Source: Fibrobacter sp.
Lineage (GTDB): Bacteria; Fibrobacterota; Fibrobacteria; Fibrobacterales; Fibrobacteraceae
NCBI RefSeq assembly: GCF_017551775.1
Contig: NZ_JAFZKX010000110.1
Span: forward strand, 1 to 64,000
Length of the DNA stretch: 64,000 bases
Direction: 5' to 3'
In this document: in pieces, positions 52,080-61,186 of the stretch
Position numbering within the stretch: position 1 is the first letter of the stretch
Layout: each line of letters opens with the position of its first letter
Made by a program: the position numbers and the translations under genes
Notes under the pieces: generated by a model
Told to the model about the DNA's origin: nothing
What the model saw: the letters and a program-made list of their open reading frames with translations, nothing else
Databases searched by the model: none

Positions 52080-53570
52080 ATGAATTGGATTGAAGGCAAA
52101 AAGTGCGATGCCGCTGCTGCGGCCGAAATGATTCAGGACGGTGACATTCTCGGGGTTTCGGGCTTTACGCTCGCCGGTTACCCCAAGGCGGTCCCGCTCG
52201 CGCTAGCCGCCCGCGCCGAAAAACTGCATGCCGCGGGCGAGAAGTTCCAGGTGACGCTCTATGCGGGCGCTTCTACCGGCGACAGCTGCGATGGTGCTCT
52301 CGCACGCGCGGGCGCTCTCAAGCTCCGCATGCCTTACCAGAGCAACCCGAGCCTCCGCAAGGGAATAAACGACGGGAGCATCCGCTACATCGATGCGCAT
52401 CTAGGCAAGATGGGCTACCTCGTGCGTACGGGTACCATACCTGCGCCTACTGTCGCCGTGATCGAAGTGAGCGCCATATTGCCGGACGGCCGCGTGTGCC
52501 TTTCTACTTCGGGCGGAAATTCCGTATGCTACCTGGAAATGGCCCCGAAAATCATCCTGGAACTGAATACGCGCCTGGGCGATAGCTGCATCGGCATGCA
52601 CGATGACGCCCTGCCCGAACTTCCGCCGCATGCGAGGCCCCTGCCGGTATATTCCGCAGGCGACCGCGTCGGCAACGATTTTGTCAAGATAGATACGAAT
52701 AAAGTAATCGCCATCGTCGAAAATGACGGTTTTGACGAGGTGACGCCTTTTGTGCAGCCCGACGAAGTCTCGAAGAACATCGGCGAACGCATTTTGGACT
52801 TCATCCGGTTCGAGGAATCGCACGGCAGGCTCCCGAAGGGAATGGCCTACCAGAGCGGAGTCGGGAAGGTCGCGAATGCGGTGCTTTGCGCGATGGCCGA
52901 CGATGACCGCCTCGGGCGTATCGACCTGTTTACCGAAGTCATTCAGGAGGCGGTGCTCCCGCTTTTGAAGAAGGGCAAGCTCGGGGTGGCGAGCGGTACG
53001 GCGCTCACGCTTTCACAGGCCGCCCAGCAGGAATTCGTGCAGAACGCCTCCGAGTGGAAAAAACATTTTGTGCTGCGCCAGCAGGAAGTGAGCAACAGTC
53101 CCGATGTCATCCGCCGCGTGGGCGTGATTTCGATGAATACGGCCCTCGAAGCCGACATTTTCGGGAACGTGAACAGCAGTCTCGTGTGCGGCTCGGCGAT
53201 GATGAACGGGATTGGCGGCGCGGCGGATTTCGCCCGCAATTGCGCTCTCGGGTTCTTCTTGACGCCGTCTGTCGCAAAGGGCGGCGCCATCAGCAGCATC
53301 GTGCCCTACGTGAGCCATGTGGACCATACGGAACACGACACCCAGATTTTCGTGACGGAGCAGGGCCTTGCCGACCTCCGCGGGCTTTCTACCGAAGAAC
53401 GCGCAAGGCTCATTATCAAGAACTGCGTACACCCCGATTTCAAGGACGAAATGACCGAATTCTTGGAATACGGCCTGCGCCATGCCAAGGGACAGCACCT
53501 GCCTTTGCCGTTGGACAGGGCTTTCGAGATGCATTTGCGCTTCTTGGCGACCGGAAACATGAAAAAATAA
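52080..53570 (+). CDS. Acetyl-CoA hydrolase/transferase family protein (succinate/acetate CoA-transferase type)
   Basis: 496 residues. The catalytic Glu is in SMNTALEADIFGNVNSS, the CoA-binding Gly loop is NGIGGAADFARN, and the N-terminal GVSGFTLAGYPKAVP is typical of Cat1/AarC-like enzymes. It probably moves CoA between succinyl-CoA and acetate, fitting a succinate- and acetate-producing fermenter. Substrate preference is inferred. Confidence 0.92.
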   Translation: MNWIEGKKCDAAAAAEMIQDGDILGVSGFTLAGYPKAVPLALAARAEKLHAAGEKFQVTLYAGASTGDSCDGALARAGALKLRMPYQSNPSLRKGINDGSIRYIDAHLGKMGYLVRTGTIPAPTVAVIEVSAILPDGRVCLSTSGGNSVCYLEMAPKIILELNTRLGDSCIGMHDDALPELPPHARPLPVYSAGDRVGNDFVKIDTNKVIAIVENDGFDEVTPFVQPDEVSKNIGERILDFIRFEESHGRLPKGMAYQSGVGKVANAVLCAMADDDRLGRIDLFTEVIQEAVLPLLKKGKLGVASGTALTLSQAAQQEFVQNASEWKKHFVLRQQEVSNSPDVIRRVGVISMNTALEADIFGNVNSSLVCGSAMMNGIGGAADFARNCALGFFLTPSVAKGGAISSIVPYVSHVDHTEHDTQIFVTEQGLADLRGLSTEERARLIIKNCVHPDFKDEMTEFLEYGLRHAKGQHLPLPLDRAFEMHLRFLATGNMKK

Positions 53571-53654
53571 TAAGGCCATCCTCCTACCTATGTAAAAAAA
53601 TGTTATTTTAAGGGTGTACACTCCCGCATGGGAGTGTGGATTGGGTAGGATTTT

Positions 53655-55601
53655 ATGGCAAAGAAAAGAGGAGACTTTAGGGATTCAGTTCCCGTGTGGT
53701 TCGTGCTATGCGCGGCGTTTTTCCTGTGCGCTGCTTGCGGCGGTGATTCGGGTGCTTCTTCTGACCCCGAAGAAGATGAGGAAATTTCTTCAGCCGTAGA
53801 CGAATCCCACAGGTTTTCGGGGAGAAGTTCTTCTTCGCGCGGTTTCTTCTATTCATCGAGGCATCATTCTTCTTCCTCTAGGGGCTCGGGTCGAGATACT
53901 ATTGCGGATACGATCCTCAACGTGAAATCGTCTTCTTATAAGGTTTCCCGTGTGTTCCTGGGTGATTATATTGCGCCGCTCTTTGATTCCAGGAATGCTA
54001 CCACGACGGCTCAGGTTTTCGACAAGAATGCGACATCTTGCAAGTTTGCTTTGGCATCGGACAAGGGCTGCACATTCTCCGAATCCGGAATCGAGGTCTC
54101 GTTCGACAACTTTGCGTTCTTGGATCCTTCTGCTACAGGGAAAATCTCGCTTTCTGCAATCAAGCAGGTTTCAAACGAAGATAGCGTTGGCGTGGATTTC
54201 TTTACGCACCTGCAGGCGGTTCGCGCAAGCATCCATATGGAAAGATCGACCTATGCGAGTTCCTCGGACCCCCTGAAGGCTTCCCTAGATGCGGGTGCTA
54301 GCGATATTTGGAAGTCATTCGACATGGATGCTCCCGTTGGTTCGAAAGATTCCGCTGGTGCGATGCTCGCCCTGCATATGATGATTTACGAAGCCCTGCT
54401 GGACAAGGGTGCTACCTTCCTGGATTCTATTGCGAATAATATTGGGACGAGCGGCCGCTGGAAAAGTTCCTCGGTGCCCGCCTCCATTGCGGATTTGATG
54501 ATCTTGGCCGATGCCGTGGATGGCTATGCGGGCCTGCGCAGTAAGTTTGCGGCGACAAGCGGTGCGAATTCCGGTTTCGAGAAGCACCTGCAGACGTTCT
54601 ACCAGCAGGAATTGGGCGTCGAAGCCTGCAAGGCTAGCAATGCGAACAAGATTCTCAAGGTGACGAACACCCATAGCCGCTATGCGGTGACGGACATTTC
54701 GGACTATTCGAAGGTCAAGGAACGCTTTGCCTGCAACAGCGCTGGCAAAATCTTCCTCGTGCCCGACAGCCTCAAGGATTTGTACGGCCTCGGCACCGGC
54801 AAGGAAGGCGATGTGCGCGTGGGCGGCTTCACCGGGAACCACTATTATACATATGAGAAGGGTTCCTGGAGGACTGCGACCGCACTGGAAAAGGATTCTT
54901 ACTTTGTCCTGACTTCGGCGACGTCCGTCTTTACCGACATCAAGGATGTCTATGAAGGAATCAAGCCGAACGAGCGCGTTATTTTCGTGCTGAGGCATGC
55001 GGAACGCGGTGACGACACGAGCAAGGGCGGGACGCTTACCTCGAACGGCAAGACCCAATCGAGCGACGTGGGCAAGAGGCTCACCAAGTTCTCCGAAGAT
55101 TTCGTGCTCGGCGCGTCGGAATTCCTGCGTGCGCATCAGACCGTGGAGAATATCGCAATCGGGCGAGGCCAGCAGTCCTCTATCCGTGACACGTTCCCCG
55201 AACTCAACGACGACTGGTACATTAAGGACATGGATGCTAGCGAGAAGGCGAAGTCCGAATGCGGTGGCGGTTGGGAACTGACTTCCAAGTATGCCTACAC
55301 CGGCGCTTACACGACCGGACCCAACGCCGCGTTCTACAAGCTGAACGAACGTTCCGTGGAACTCATCGAGGACGTGCTCCTTGCCAAGTACAACGACCCG
55401 TCGCAGAGGTTCATTATCTTGAGTTCGCACGACAAGGTGATGGTGCCCTTGGTTGTCTACTGTACCAATTTCAAGGTAAACCTCAAGAAACATGATGGCG
55501 GAAAATGGCTCAACTATCTGGCCGGAATCGCCATAATCATCGATGAACTCGGGAACCGGCGGTATGTCCCCATAAAGGGCCTTAGTTCGGCATATATGTA
55601 G
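53655..55601 (+). CDS. Lipoprotein with C-terminal histidine-phosphatase domain (paralogue 1)
   Basis: 648 residues; TAGGA 5 bases upstream. Lipobox FLCAACGGD, Ser/Arg/His-rich linker, a middle region shared in outline with the next gene (TASVxxx-type NxxT/MxxHLQA strand VDFFTHLQAVRASI, and a DAGASDIW/GSKDSAGAML helical part), an FACNSAGKIFLV-like strand, and the phosphatase: RVIFVLRHAERGDDTSKGG from about residue 443, a second His in ILSSHDKVMVPL. Histidine phosphatases use the RH motif His as phosphoryl acceptor. First of four tandem relatives. Natural substrate unknown. Confidence 0.82.
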   Translation: MAKKRGDFRDSVPVWFVLCAAFFLCAACGGDSGASSDPEEDEEISSAVDESHRFSGRSSSSRGFFYSSRHHSSSSRGSGRDTIADTILNVKSSSYKVSRVFLGDYIAPLFDSRNATTTAQVFDKNATSCKFALASDKGCTFSESGIEVSFDNFAFLDPSATGKISLSAIKQVSNEDSVGVDFFTHLQAVRASIHMERSTYASSSDPLKASLDAGASDIWKSFDMDAPVGSKDSAGAMLALHMMIYEALLDKGATFLDSIANNIGTSGRWKSSSVPASIADLMILADAVDGYAGLRSKFAATSGANSGFEKHLQTFYQQELGVEACKASNANKILKVTNTHSRYAVTDISDYSKVKERFACNSAGKIFLVPDSLKDLYGLGTGKEGDVRVGGFTGNHYYTYEKGSWRTATALEKDSYFVLTSATSVFTDIKDVYEGIKPNERVIFVLRHAERGDDTSKGGTLTSNGKTQSSDVGKRLTKFSEDFVLGASEFLRAHQTVENIAIGRGQQSSIRDTFPELNDDWYIKDMDASEKAKSECGGGWELTSKYAYTGAYTTGPNAAFYKLNERSVELIEDVLLAKYNDPSQRFIILSSHDKVMVPLVVYCTNFKVNLKKHDGGKWLNYLAGIAIIIDELGNRRYVPIKGLSSAYM

Positions 55602-55625
55602 TTGATTTTTTGAGGGGAATTACTA

Positions 55626-57935
55626 TTGTTCTTTTTTATGAAGACGTATTGGCCATTAGCACTAATCGCCCTTTTTCTCGTATGCTGTACTTCTGAAAAT
55701 CCGGCATCAGACGACCCCGTAGACGGGGATTCGTCGTCGAGCAGCTATGAGGTATCGGGGTCGAGCGGTGGTCATCATCATCACCGCAGTAGCAGCAGTT
55801 CTGGCGCCAATCCGGGAAAGCCCGACGTTGTCCAGGATACGCTTATTCACGATACGACGACGGTGAGCGATGTGGACGATCTTCCCGAATGTACTTCCGC
55901 CAAAGAGGGCGAATCATTCTTGGTGAAAAGCGAGAACATCCTCCGCTTTTGCGTGGGCGGGGAATGGATCGCCTCCGATGTGGTGAAGGAATTTTTTGAA
56001 TTGGGATGCCGCGACGGCATGCTCGTGCTTAATGGCGCCGGCGAGGAGACTGTAGAATCGAGCTCGTCGCATGGCACTACCTCGCCCTGGGGCGGGAACT
56101 ACGGCAATTTCGGTGGCCAGAACAATTCGACCATCGATTCGCTTTCCGAACCGCGCATGGTTGGCGTTCATATTTCGGGTGCCGCACAGAAGGGCCCGTT
56201 CCGTTACGGGACTTCGGTAAAGATTGTGGAACTCGACAGCATGCAGCGTCTGGGCGATTCCAAGCGCACCCACAGGACCTGCATTACGGATGCCTCCGGA
56301 AATTACAGTTTCGACAGCGTCGACCTCGTATCCCCGTACCTGCGTATTGAAGCGAACGGGTATTTCCAGAACGAACTTACCGGCGGAATCTCGTCGCATA
56401 CGGTTACGCTGAAGGCGGTCGTAGACGTGACGAACCGCGATACGGTAAACGTGAACATGCTGACGCACATGGAAGCCGAGCGCGTGCTGAAACTCGTGGA
56501 GAACAGCGGCAACAACCAGCCTATACGCACGGTGAAGGCGCAGGCCCTCAAGGAAATCCTTTCTTCGTTCGAAATAAGACTCGGCGGATCGTCTGGCGGA
56601 ACCGGCGGCGGTGGCTATGGCGGCTTTGGCGGTTGGGGCCAGCAACAGCAGACGACTACCTCTACGGATGGCCGCTTTGCGGAAGATATCAGCCTGTTCG
56701 ACGGTGACGAATACAGCGCGGCTCTCCTTGCCGTATCCATCATGATGCAGCGCAAGGGGTCTGGCAGCGAAATGCTCCAGTACGCATCGGGTATCGCTGA
56801 ACGCATTAAGGGCAACGGCAACTGGGACGACAACAACGCGAAGGCGGACCTTGCCGACTGGCTCATGGTGCTTGATACGAGCGGAGCGTATGAGACCATC
56901 AGGTCGAATGTGGCGAGCTGGAACAAGGGAACGGTCCCTGATTTCGAAAAGCACCTGCGCAATTTCTGGACGGGCATTTACCAGTTCGGCAGTTGCAGTT
57001 CCATGAATGCGGGTACGGTCAAGTACGTGAACAACAGCCTGAGCAAGTTCTTTATCTCGTATTACGAACAGCCCGAAGGCACGCGCACGCGCTTCATATG
57101 CGATGCCGAGACGCACCAGTGGCGTACCGCGACCGATATCGAGAAGGATACGGTCGGGTTTGGCCGGGGCGACTACGACGGACAAATTCGCAACGGCAAG
57201 ATCAATGCCGACAGGTACTATGTTTACGAACAGAGTAAGGGCAAGTGGCGCGAGGCTACGAGCGACGATATCCAGGAATTCGAAGATATCAAGGATGTTT
57301 ATGCGAGCCTCGGTGCCGGCGAACGCGTCATATTCATCTTGCGCCATGCCGAACGCGGCGACGATACGGGCAAGAACGGCCACCTGACTTCCAACGGCAA
57401 AAAGCAGTCCCAGAGCGTGGGCGAAAAGCTCAAGGGCGGCGATATCGTGTTCGCGAATTCTACCTACACGCGCAGTAAGGAAACTTGCGAGAGCTTCGCT
57501 ACTGGCGCAGGTGCGACCTATGCCGAGAATACCATCGAAGAACTGGATGGCGAATGGTACGTGAAGAACGATTCCAAGTTCGAAAGCTACAAGAATTCGG
57601 ATGGCGGCGGCTGGGTGGTCGTTTCCGCATACGCCTATAAGGGTGCTTACACGGATGCCTTCTATGATTTTGACAGCCGCAGCGAAGAGTTCCTGAACGA
57701 AGTGGTGAAGCCCGGTTTTGCGAGGGCGAACAACCGCGTACAGGTGTGGATTTCGCACGACGTGCTGGTTACGCCGATAACGGTTTACTTTACGAATAAA
57801 AAGGTCAACCTGCGCTATTTCGATACAAAGCGCTGGATCAATTATCTTGCGGGTATTGCCATCATCATGGACAGCAGCGGAAACTTCCGCTATGTGCCTG
57901 TGCGTGGCCTTGACAATGGGACGATGACTATGTAA
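55626..57935 (+). CDS. Lipoprotein with C-terminal histidine-phosphatase domain (paralogue 2)
   Basis: 769 residues from TTG 55626, chosen because GAGGGG lies 8 bases upstream; the ATG at 55638 is 20 bases from it. Lipobox FLVCCTS, Ser/His-rich linker, a Cys pair module (DLPECTSAKEGESFLVK … RFCVGGEW), a folded domain (GPFRYGTSVKIVEL, ITDASGNYSFDSVDL), a Gly-rich insert near residue 320 (GGTGGGGYGGFGGW), and the phosphatase with IFILRHAERGDDTGKNG plus the second His in WISHDVLVTP. Ends WINYLAGIAIIM…YVPVRGLD like its neighbours. Confidence 0.82.
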   Translation: MFFFMKTYWPLALIALFLVCCTSENPASDDPVDGDSSSSSYEVSGSSGGHHHHRSSSSSGANPGKPDVVQDTLIHDTTTVSDVDDLPECTSAKEGESFLVKSENILRFCVGGEWIASDVVKEFFELGCRDGMLVLNGAGEETVESSSSHGTTSPWGGNYGNFGGQNNSTIDSLSEPRMVGVHISGAAQKGPFRYGTSVKIVELDSMQRLGDSKRTHRTCITDASGNYSFDSVDLVSPYLRIEANGYFQNELTGGISSHTVTLKAVVDVTNRDTVNVNMLTHMEAERVLKLVENSGNNQPIRTVKAQALKEILSSFEIRLGGSSGGTGGGGYGGFGGWGQQQQTTTSTDGRFAEDISLFDGDEYSAALLAVSIMMQRKGSGSEMLQYASGIAERIKGNGNWDDNNAKADLADWLMVLDTSGAYETIRSNVASWNKGTVPDFEKHLRNFWTGIYQFGSCSSMNAGTVKYVNNSLSKFFISYYEQPEGTRTRFICDAETHQWRTATDIEKDTVGFGRGDYDGQIRNGKINADRYYVYEQSKGKWREATSDDIQEFEDIKDVYASLGAGERVIFILRHAERGDDTGKNGHLTSNGKKQSQSVGEKLKGGDIVFANSTYTRSKETCESFATGAGATYAENTIEELDGEWYVKNDSKFESYKNSDGGGWVVVSAYAYKGAYTDAFYDFDSRSEEFLNEVVKPGFARANNRVQVWISHDVLVTPITVYFTNKKVNLRYFDTKRWINYLAGIAIIMDSSGNFRYVPVRGLDNGTMTM

Positions 57936-57955
57936 CAGTAACTGGATGGGTGGTT

Positions 57956-59011
57956 ATGAAATATGGGTGTCTTCTTGCTGCTGTCGCAGGCTTGAGTCTT
58001 CAGGCGTGCCTTGTCGCATGCGACGGCGAAACTTCCAATTCCGCGAATTGCGAAACGGACTGCTTCGAAACGGTCGTGCGCGATTCTGTCGTCATTCGCG
58101 ACTCCGTTGTCGTACGCGATTCGGTGGTTATCCGGGATTCCGTAGTCCTCCGCGATAGCGTGCGGCTCATCGACAGTTTGCGGATTTTGGATAGCATTTA
58201 CGTGAAGGATAGTATTCGCGTAAAGGACAGCGTCCATGTGAAAGACTGCATACGCATAATCGACAGCGTCGAAGTCGCGGACACCTCCGTCGATCGGAGG
58301 AGCCTTATCGCCCGCTATGTGGAACAGTCGGCGGTGAAGGAATTTGTCCCGCTGGAGTCGGTGCTCGGGAACCTGGCCGAAGACGAGAAGGTTATCGTAT
58401 TGTTGCGCCATGCCGAACGCGGAGACGACTATTCTTCGACCGGCCCTCTGAACGATAACGGAAAGGAACAGTCCGAAGCTCTGGGCAAGAAGCTTGTCGG
58501 CGACCTGGATATTTATTATGCGGCATCGCATGCGACGCGCACGCTGCAGACTTGCACCTACATTGCCAAGGCCCGCGGCGAGAAGAATGCGGTCGTCGAT
58601 ACGATTGAACTTTTGGGCGGCCTCTGGTTCGTGAAGGATTCCGTCGTCTACAACAAGGCCAAGAAGGACCATGACGGAAGCTGGAACGTGACTACCAAGT
58701 GGTTGTACGAGGGCTCGTATGCCGATGCGTTCTACGACGTGGCGCCGCGCAGTGCGGAATACCTGGATAGTATAATTATCCCGGCCATGGAAAAGTCAGG
58801 GAAGCGCATGGGACTCTTCATTTCGCACGACCTGGTTTTATTGCCGATCGTGGTCTATGTTTCGGACAGGAATATAGACATGAAATATTACAAGTCGAGT
58901 TCGAAACGCTGGCTGAATTATCTTGCCGGCTTGGCGATTGTCCTGAAATCGGACGGGACGCTCGTCTTTTATGCGGTGAAGGGGCTCGATTCGGGAACGA
59001 TGAAGAATTGA
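57956..59011 (+). CDS. Lipoprotein histidine phosphatase with hexad-repeat stalk (paralogue 3)
   Basis: 351 residues from ATG 57956; a GTG at 57950 is the alternative. Lipobox near LVACDGE. Residues about 40-110 are about twelve hexads of the form (R/K/I)DS(V/I/L)xx (RDSVVI, RDSVVL, KDSIRV…), which probably form an extended or beta-solenoid stalk and replace the N-terminal domains of the sisters. The phosphatase starts at VIVLLRHAERGDDYSSTG; second His in FISHDLVLLP. The shortest of the four. Confidence 0.82.
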   Translation: MKYGCLLAAVAGLSLQACLVACDGETSNSANCETDCFETVVRDSVVIRDSVVVRDSVVIRDSVVLRDSVRLIDSLRILDSIYVKDSIRVKDSVHVKDCIRIIDSVEVADTSVDRRSLIARYVEQSAVKEFVPLESVLGNLAEDEKVIVLLRHAERGDDYSSTGPLNDNGKEQSEALGKKLVGDLDIYYAASHATRTLQTCTYIAKARGEKNAVVDTIELLGGLWFVKDSVVYNKAKKDHDGSWNVTTKWLYEGSYADAFYDVAPRSAEYLDSIIIPAMEKSGKRMGLFISHDLVLLPIVVYVSDRNIDMKYYKSSSKRWLNYLAGLAIVLKSDGTLVFYAVKGLDSGTMKN

Positions 59012-59042
59012 CCCAAAATGGAAAAAACTAGTATTTGAGTTA

Positions 59043-61172
59043 ATGAATAAAAATAGATGGTATGTTGGATGTTTGGCGGCCGCCATGGCTGTCGCGTTTG
59101 TCGTGGGTTGCGGCGGCGGTGAAAGCGTGGTGCCCGGTGAGGATGTTCCCGAAAAGACCTCCTTTTTTGATACGCTCATGGTGCAGGGGGCAGGCGACTT
59201 GCCCGGTTGCGACGGGAGCCGCGAGGGGCGCGCTTTTTTTGTCCGCAACGACAACCTTGCGCATTTCTGCGTGAACGGCGTGTGGCGCAAGGCAAGCGAC
59301 TCGACGGACTTTAGCATTACCTGCAGCGACGGCTTTTTGCATGCGGTGGGGAAGGTTGTGCATGAACCGACGCCCATGCTGGATACGGTCCGCTATTCGG
59401 GCCTGTTGAACGCTTCGGTGCTGGGAACTGTGCAAAACGGCCCCTTCGTCTTCGGGGCTTCGGTTGCGCTTAGGAATTCCAACGAGAGCAATTTTTATCG
59501 GAGCGATGATGCCTATTCTCCCATTGGGGAAGCCTGCGTGCTCGCAAATGATGGTCGCTATAGGCTAGAAGATATTACCACGAATTCGAACTACGTGAAG
59601 ATTTCTGCCACGGGTTATTACAGGAACATCGTTACGGGTAGAGTTTCCGATAACCCTGTGACACTTTCTGCGTTATCAAAGGTTGCGGGTTCCTTCGATG
59701 AGTTCGGCATTGCGGTGCTGACCCAGAACCGGGACTCCATAAATGTGAACGTGCTGACGCATCTGGAAATCCCGCGCATCGAACAGCTCGCGATGAACCA
59801 CATTGAATTCGGTGCGGCAAAGGCGCAGGCGGAACGCGAAATCTTTGCGGCCTTCGGTATCGATACGGCGCAGCTCTACTCGCAGAACTTTTACACGGAT
59901 GGCCGCATGGAAAAGCCTGTCGCCGAGGATTTGGACCTGGTCGGGAATACGGATTACAGTGCGGCGCTCCTCGCCATCGCGGCGATGCTTCAGGGTGACC
60001 GCAATGAAGGCGACATGATGAATTTCATCAACAACCTCGCCGAAGACATCAAGGGCGACGGCGTATGGAACGACCCGAACTGGAAAATCAAGATTGCGGA
60101 CTGGGTCGTGGGCATGGATTCCAGCTGGAAGTATAACGACATCAGGAATAACGTGTCGGCATGGGGCGTGGGGCCAGTCCCGAATTTCGAAAAGTACATG
60201 CGGGCGTTCTTCCCGATTGCCTACGGGTTTGAACCGTGTGGCGCGTCGAATGCGGGGAAGGTCACCTACGTGAACCAGGGCCAGAGCGTTTATTTCGCGA
60301 ACGACTACGAGCATGCGGACCACTCGCGGGTGCGCTTCATCTGCGATGCGAACGGATTCCAGTGGCGCGTCGCGACCGCCATCGAGAAGGATACCGCGGG
60401 CTTTGGCGCGGGTGAATACGACCGTGAAATTCGCGAAGGCCGCGTGAATCACGACACCTACTACATTTTCGATAGCGGCAAGTGGCGCGTCGCGACCCCG
60501 CAGGAGGCCGACGGCTTTACCGATATCGCGGAGGTGTATGCGAACCTCAAGTCTAACGAGAAGGCGGTATTCATCATCCGGCACAGCGAACGCACGAATG
60601 ATACGGGCCCGAGCGGCCACCTGACCGATAACGGGAAGAAGTATGCCCGCGAACTCGGGGAGCGCATTGCCGCCGTCGGCAAGGAAGATTTCTATTTCGG
60701 TTATTCGGGCTACACGCGCACGCAGGAAACCTGCGAGGGAATCGCGCAGGGCAAGGGACAGGCGAACTACAGCCTCGATGTCCTCCCGTATATGGACGGC
60801 GCCTGGTACGTGAAAGATGCCGACAAGGCCGACGCCTACGTGGATTCCGAAGGCGGTTGGGAAGTGTACTCCAGGTATGCCTTTACCGGTGCGTACGATG
60901 ATGCGTTCTACGATTTGGAGACGCGCAGCGAACAGTTGCTCAAGGACGAGATTCTTGCGAATATCTCGAGCATGAAGCGCGTGAACGTCATGTGCACGCA
61001 CGATTACCTGGTGGTGCCGCTGCTCGCGTACACGACCGACGGACATGCGAACGTGCGCTATTACGAAAAATACCGCTGGGTCAATTACATGGCCGGAGTC
61101 GCGATGATTATCTCTGCCGACGGTTCCGTGCGCTATATTCCCGTGAAGGGACTTGACTCGGGAACGATGTAG
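59043..61172 (+). CDS. Lipoprotein with C-terminal histidine-phosphatase domain (paralogue 4)
   Basis: 709 residues. Lipobox AFVVGCGGG. Same parts as paralogue 2: DLPGCDGSREGRAFFVR … HFCVNGVW module, NGPFVFGASVAL domain, NVLTHLEIPRIEQ strand, the FICDANGFQWR strand, then the phosphatase. The active-site phrase is FIIRHSERTNDTG (Ser replacing Ala after the catalytic His), second His in CTHDYLVVPL. Ends YIPVKGLDSGTM. Followed 14 bases later by the Y-family polymerase gene. Confidence 0.82.
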   Translation: MNKNRWYVGCLAAAMAVAFVVGCGGGESVVPGEDVPEKTSFFDTLMVQGAGDLPGCDGSREGRAFFVRNDNLAHFCVNGVWRKASDSTDFSITCSDGFLHAVGKVVHEPTPMLDTVRYSGLLNASVLGTVQNGPFVFGASVALRNSNESNFYRSDDAYSPIGEACVLANDGRYRLEDITTNSNYVKISATGYYRNIVTGRVSDNPVTLSALSKVAGSFDEFGIAVLTQNRDSINVNVLTHLEIPRIEQLAMNHIEFGAAKAQAEREIFAAFGIDTAQLYSQNFYTDGRMEKPVAEDLDLVGNTDYSAALLAIAAMLQGDRNEGDMMNFINNLAEDIKGDGVWNDPNWKIKIADWVVGMDSSWKYNDIRNNVSAWGVGPVPNFEKYMRAFFPIAYGFEPCGASNAGKVTYVNQGQSVYFANDYEHADHSRVRFICDANGFQWRVATAIEKDTAGFGAGEYDREIREGRVNHDTYYIFDSGKWRVATPQEADGFTDIAEVYANLKSNEKAVFIIRHSERTNDTGPSGHLTDNGKKYARELGERIAAVGKEDFYFGYSGYTRTQETCEGIAQGKGQANYSLDVLPYMDGAWYVKDADKADAYVDSEGGWEVYSRYAFTGAYDDAFYDLETRSEQLLKDEILANISSMKRVNVMCTHDYLVVPLLAYTTDGHANVRYYEKYRWVNYMAGVAMIISADGSVRYIPVKGLDSGTM

Positions 61173-61186
61173 ACTATATTTCAAGT

